Assembly (NCBI RefSeq): GCF_004798865.1 | Contig: NW_025336481.1 | Coordinates: 17,020,934 to 17,084,933 of the forward strand | Reading direction: 5' to 3' | Source of the DNA: Varanus komodoensis | Lineage: Eukaryota > Chordata > Lepidosauria > Squamata > Varanidae | DNA: 64,000 bases | Shown here: in pieces, positions 60,611-64,000 of the stretch | Numbering within the stretch: the stretch's first letter is position 1 | How the letters are laid out: the number at the start of each line of letters is the position of its first letter | Made by a program: the position numbers and the translations under genes | The notes under the pieces: generated by a model | Database searches by the model: none | Told to the model about the DNA's origin: nothing | Seen by the model: only the letters and a program-made list of their open reading frames with translations

Positions 60611-61221
60611 TACAGTGTAGCACTGGTACACAGAGGAAAAAAAAATCTGTTGCATATGCTTGAAATGTATTTACATGAGCCATGATCCAGGAATTAGATG
60701 CTGTATTTTGGGAGTTCTGATTCCTACAAGCTACAAAATGCTTACATTGAGGCAACATACTCTCCTCCACCCATCCCTTTAGCCTACACTGCAGATGGGG
60801 AAAACAAATACAGTGTTTCTTTTTAACTTCCTGACATAATGTGCATTTGAACCACTTTGAACATTATTGTTAATGATGCATTATTTTAAGGTCAGCTCAA
60901 GAGTTTCTTCATTCTAAACTCCTTCCTATACCTCCTACTCAGCGCTAAAGCAGGAGCACTAGCATTTGTCATGAAAGATGCTCTCATTAGCCTGGGAAAG
61001 TGTGTTGTGTTATAAAACACAGGAAGCCATGAACCTGAAACTATCTCTCAGAAAGGCAAATGAAGCTGCCTACACTTTGTTCCTTTACATACTTTTTTTG
61101 TAAATTATGTTTTATAGATCTTTGATACTAGTTAAATCTTGTATATCATTCATTAAAAACCTCTTGCATATCATTAATAATTCAGAATATGCAAGCATGG
61201 AGGAGACCAGGATACACACCA

Positions 61222-61620
61222 GACTTCTCTACATGAGGCTTTTAGCCATCACTTTACCAAGGTCTCTTCTTCCAGATTCTTTGCAGGATTATGGTTGGCT
61301 CCTACATATTTTCTCCTCATCCCCATTTTTTATTTCCCTTTCTATATGTTCCATTATACAAGCAGAAGGTGGTGGTGCAGCATAGTGGAACTAGAAAAAT
61401 ACACATGCTTCTAGTTGCAGTTCATTCCATCATTTTCAGATAATACTACACTTTCCTTGCACTAAAAAGCCATGAAAATGTTTGGAAAGCATGAGAGAGG
61501 CCCTGGAAGATGACAATGCTGTGTAAAGAACCTGCAGATTACCATGGGTGAAGAATCACAAATGTAAGGATAAATACCTTCTTACATGAAGAAGCCCTTT
61601 GACTCTGGCACTGTTTCGTA
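61222..61620 (+). repeat. Unclassified interspersed repeat, copy 2
   Basis: ctacatgaggcttttagcca, tcactttaccaaggtctctt, gattctttgcaggattatgg, aggtggtggtgcagcatagt, ctggaagatgacaatgctgt and gtgaagaatcacaaatgtaa match copy 1 in order and orientation, with the offset close to 990 bp. Either two insertions of one family or an old segmental duplication. Confidence 0.65.
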
Positions 61621-62399
61621 TGAACTTGAGTTTGTCCTATCAACACTGGAAATACTTTTAATTGCTTAGTGTTTCAGTCCTAAACACAGAAACTGGAACT
61701 GAGTTCCGTTAAACTGAATGAAATTTATTCCCATGTATACATGATTGTGACAGAGCTATGTGCTCACATGAACAAGCAGCATTAACTACTTTTTTCTAAG
61801 AGGAGCGCCTCCTGCAAGCTCCATACACCCCTTGTGTTGAATAACACATTCCCTTCAAAGGTATCATGCTTGATTCTGGATTCCAAGCAAAACTTTCAGA
61901 GGCGATGGGCTATTTCAGATTTTCCATAAGCCTGCACTCTATAAAACGATGTAATTTTCCTCTCTAGGGAACTCACAAACAAGCCCTGGAAAGGGTTTGG
62001 AGGTGGGCAAAGACTGGCTCATGCTCTGGCAAAATTGGCATTTAAGAAACTTGGAGTAGGGTGAGATATACATTCTTTTAAAGAAAGGAAATCTATTAAT
62101 TCCATTTTCTCAGTGAAACAAGCTGGAATTCAACCATGTTCAAGGTATGTTATTCTGAGCTGTTTGCATGAACATGACCTTTCCCATAAACTAAAGGGCC
62201 AGCAAATATACAAGAGTATAACCAAGGCAGGTTTACAAGAATTGAGTGCAATCCTATGACTTTAGACAGAAAATGTGCAGCTCCCAGCATGCCCCAGGCA
62301 GCATGACTGGGAATGGTAGGATTTCCTAACATGCACAGAGCTGAACTCTTTTCTAGATTAGTTCCGGGATTGTCCACAACAATTGCCACCGTCACCACT

Positions 62400-62530
62400 T
62401 TATTTTCTTTATTTAAAAATCTGTATGCCATCCATTACTGTTGTCTCTGGACAGCTTACAACATTATTTCAGACTACAATAAAATAAGATAATTAACTAT
62501 TCCACACTGAGCATCATTTAAAATAAATTA
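62400..62530 (-). repeat. LINE/SINE 3' tail, minus orientation
   Basis: Starts tttattttctttatttaaaa and continues with ccatccattactgttgtctc then tggacagcttacaacattat and A/T-rich DNA. On the minus strand this is a retroposon tail close to the one at 30065. Preceded at 62245 by a short piece of the gcataggattgca family. Confidence 0.5.
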
Positions 62531-62630
62531 AATTACTATGTGTTAAAATATTGGGCAAATAAAAAGGTACCAATGTAAATTATAACTCCTGTGAAATGAG
62601 CACTGAGAAAGGCGAGCAGCCTTTGGTTTC

Positions 62631-63078
62631 TTGAATCAGCCAGAACTTGGATGCCCTGTCAGCCTCTCGTTCATTTCCAGAAGGAGTGTACGAGACGGTT
62701 CCGCTAAACTACTTCTCCCAACAGGCTACAGAAAAGATGGGGCTCCTCTAGAAGGGACGCGTCGCTATCCTGTGGATTTCCATTGTGCTTCTTCTTTTCC
62801 GTTCCTTTCAGGTCAGAAAACGAGAAGTTGCCTTAAAACAGACAGGAGGAGGCGCCATTCCTCTGTCTCATCTATCTGTCAACTCCTTGCAATCCAAAGT
62901 ACTGCCATCTCTATCTCTGTGGCTTCCGTTCCAGCGGCTTCAAAGAAGGCGAGGATTCTCTACAACAAATGTGACGGCCGGCTTACATTTGAAGCTAACA
63001 GAATCCGCCATATGCGGGGCGATCTCAGTGGAATTACTTAGCAAGTATAAAAGACTGAAGTACAAAGTAGGGAACTAA
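62631..63078 (+). other. GC/CpG-raised segment with two overlapping open frames
   Basis: Frames of 136 codons (62631-63041) and 97 codons (62785-63078) overlap on the plus strand. Neither resembles a known protein. CpG is higher than in the flanks (cgtcgctatcc, gacggccggctt, gcggggcgatctc). There is a TATAAAAG at 63046-63053. With the CpG-rich promoter 350 bp downstream, this is more likely upstream regulatory DNA or an alternative non-coding first exon than a protein gene. Confidence 0.25.
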
Positions 63079-63418
63079 AGGTTTTCTGGTGCTTCGTAAT
63101 AATTATGCCTTCAATCCAAAAAAATCAGGTAGACAAAGATGCACGTGGCAGGTTATAGTCCCCCTCCCCTGCCCTCAAGGGTCCTACGGTTTAAATCTTC
63201 ATAACAAGCAGAAATTCAATAGCAAAGGCGCCATTATGAAAAAAAAATCTTGTCATTGAATTTCTACCTGTTAATTACGCTCTATATGCAGAAATTCAGG
63301 AGCCGCTGCCAACCCCGTTCATATGCTGGTAAAGGATCCTGGAGATAGAGCACTTCCTCTCCCCCACTTGACACCCTCAACACCTTCTCTACTAGTAACC
63401 ATAGTGATTGAAGAGCTG

Positions 63419-63442
63419 ACCCGGAAGTGAAGAGGCCATGTT
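63419..63442 (+). promoter_or_regulatory. ETS and YY1-like sites of a CpG-island promoter
   Basis: ACCCGGAAGTG (63419-63429) carries the ETS-family core CCGGAAGT. It is followed within 10 bp by GGCCATGTTG, a match to the YY1 core CCATNTT. Closely spaced ETS and YY1 sites near the start of a GC-rich, CpG-dense block with no TATA box are typical of housekeeping promoters in vertebrates. Transcription probably starts within this block. Confidence 0.6.
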
Positions 63443-63444
63443 GC

Positions 63445-63577
63445 GAGTGACCGCGGGAGCTGCACCAGGAGCGGGAAGAGGTGGGGTTGAAGCCCCCGGA
63501 GCGCAGCGCACCAGCCGCCTCTGTGAAGGAATTGAGAGCGGCAGCCGCCGAGCATCTGTCCCTGAGCCCTCCCGCCG
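63445..63577 (+). other. Putative non-coding first exon of the next gene
   Basis: The CpG-rich stretch ends in a consensus donor, GCCG|GTGAGT, with GT at 63578-63579. No ATG-initiated frame with recognisable protein is present, so the exon is taken as 5' UTR. In human and other vertebrates the gene following MGAT3 on the same strand is MIEF1 (mitochondrial elongation factor 1), with ATF4 after it; by order this is the best candidate, but no coding sequence in the window proves it. The 5' boundary is uncertain. Confidence 0.5.
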
Positions 63578-64000
63578 GTGAGTCCCTAGAGCTGCGGGAC
63601 TGTCCCTTCCCCGGGAGCCCCCAGCTCGGAACGCTGAGGCGGGCAGAGGCGATGGAGGGGACTTGAGTCCCCGCTGGCTTCAGCTCCGCTCCGGCCCTCT
63701 CCTCTTTCTCCTCATGGTTTCGCGTCCACTCGTTTCCTCGTTAGGGTACGTGTGGAGAGGACAGAGATACTGACTTGCTGAATGCTGCTTATGGTCTCAT
63801 ACACCAAAATGTAGAGGCTCCCGAGGCTTAAAAAATGCTGTGATGGAGCCCATGACCTTTTTTGTCTTCCAAAGGAACTTCCGTGACTGGAAGGAAATAC
63901 ATCTGCCTCAAGCTAACCAGTCATGCGATACTTTTGAGAAGATGTGTTGAGGTTTTGTATTTAGTTCTGTGGGAGATGTGTTTCTATGCTGTACAAAAAG
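63578..64000 (+). other. Start of first intron (inferred)
   Basis: From the donor at 63578 the CpG-rich composition continues to about 63750 and then falls off. Nothing coding or repetitive is recognised to the window edge. Alternative donors within the CpG block (for example gtacgtgtgg near 63746) could define longer first exons. Confidence 0.45.

Larger units (their letters stand above)
43084..63400. other. Non-coding region between MGAT3 and the next gene start
   Basis: About 20 kb with repeats and no host protein gene. 43.1-45.0 kb and 55.9-57.9 kb are AT-rich and I see nothing named in them. The only frames with recognisable protein homology are LINE fragments (48.4, 51.6 and 58-59.4 kb). 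A 100-N gap interrupts it at 53775-53874. MGAT3 3' UTR could extend into its start. Confidence 0.6.

Noticed and set aside
1-64000. CRISPR array, operon, phage or bacterial island
   Set aside because: No spaced direct repeats, no closely packed genes and no bacterial signals. The one certain gene is a vertebrate single-exon glycosyltransferase.
1-64000. Retrovirus, LTR element, Polinton or other virus-like fossil
   Set aside because: No paired long terminal repeats and no gag, pol or env-like protein fragments were recognised; the reverse-transcriptase pieces present are of non-LTR LINE type.

Overview
This window looks like nuclear DNA from a vertebrate, most likely a squamate reptile (lizard or snake). 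The evidence is one clear vertebrate gene, MGAT3, together with a squamate-style repeat load: tRNA-derived SINEs with A and B boxes, RTE/BovB-type LINE 3' ends, CR1 LINEs, L2/CR1-like 3' tails, and many copies of short palindromic DNA elements with ends like CAGGGGTGGGCAAC or CAGCCTTCCCC. The species cannot be named from the sequence. I see no prokaryotic genes, no CRISPR array, no rRNA or tRNA genes, and no recognisable retroviral or LTR element.

Layout. 1-35438 is non-coding by every sign I can read: old repeats in otherwise unique DNA, inferred to be 5' introns and/or upstream flank of MGAT3. 35440-36945 is the complete MGAT3 coding region in one exon (501 codons, plus strand), preceded by a textbook polypyrimidine tract and acceptor AG at 35437-35438. 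MGAT3 encodes the Golgi N-acetylglucosaminyltransferase III that adds bisecting GlcNAc to N-glycans. From 36946 there is a 3' UTR of unknown length, then about 19-22 kb of non-coding, repeat-bearing DNA with a 100-N assembly gap at 53775-53874. It includes an internally deleted CR1 (51140-52215), a nested hAT-type element with an exact 8-bp target duplication (47033-47209), a 33-bp perfect inverted repeat (54424-54506) and a 1.5-kb CR1 3' fragment (57985-59472). The right edge (63.4-63.7 kb) is a CpG-rich promoter with an ETS site, a YY1-like site and a splice donor, so it probably starts the next plus-strand gene. From conserved vertebrate gene order (TAB1, MGAT3, MIEF1, ATF4) the best guess is MIEF1, but no coding sequence is present to confirm it.

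The window therefore has one certain protein gene and one probable gene start. I found no multi-gene or previously undescribed system. The points most worth a second look are the long perfect hairpin at 54.4 kb, the CR1 deletion derivative, the TIR element at 8.1-8.7 kb with a duplicated GC-rich core, the paired copies of an unclassified repeat at 60.2 and 61.2 kb, and the short C-terminus of MGAT3.
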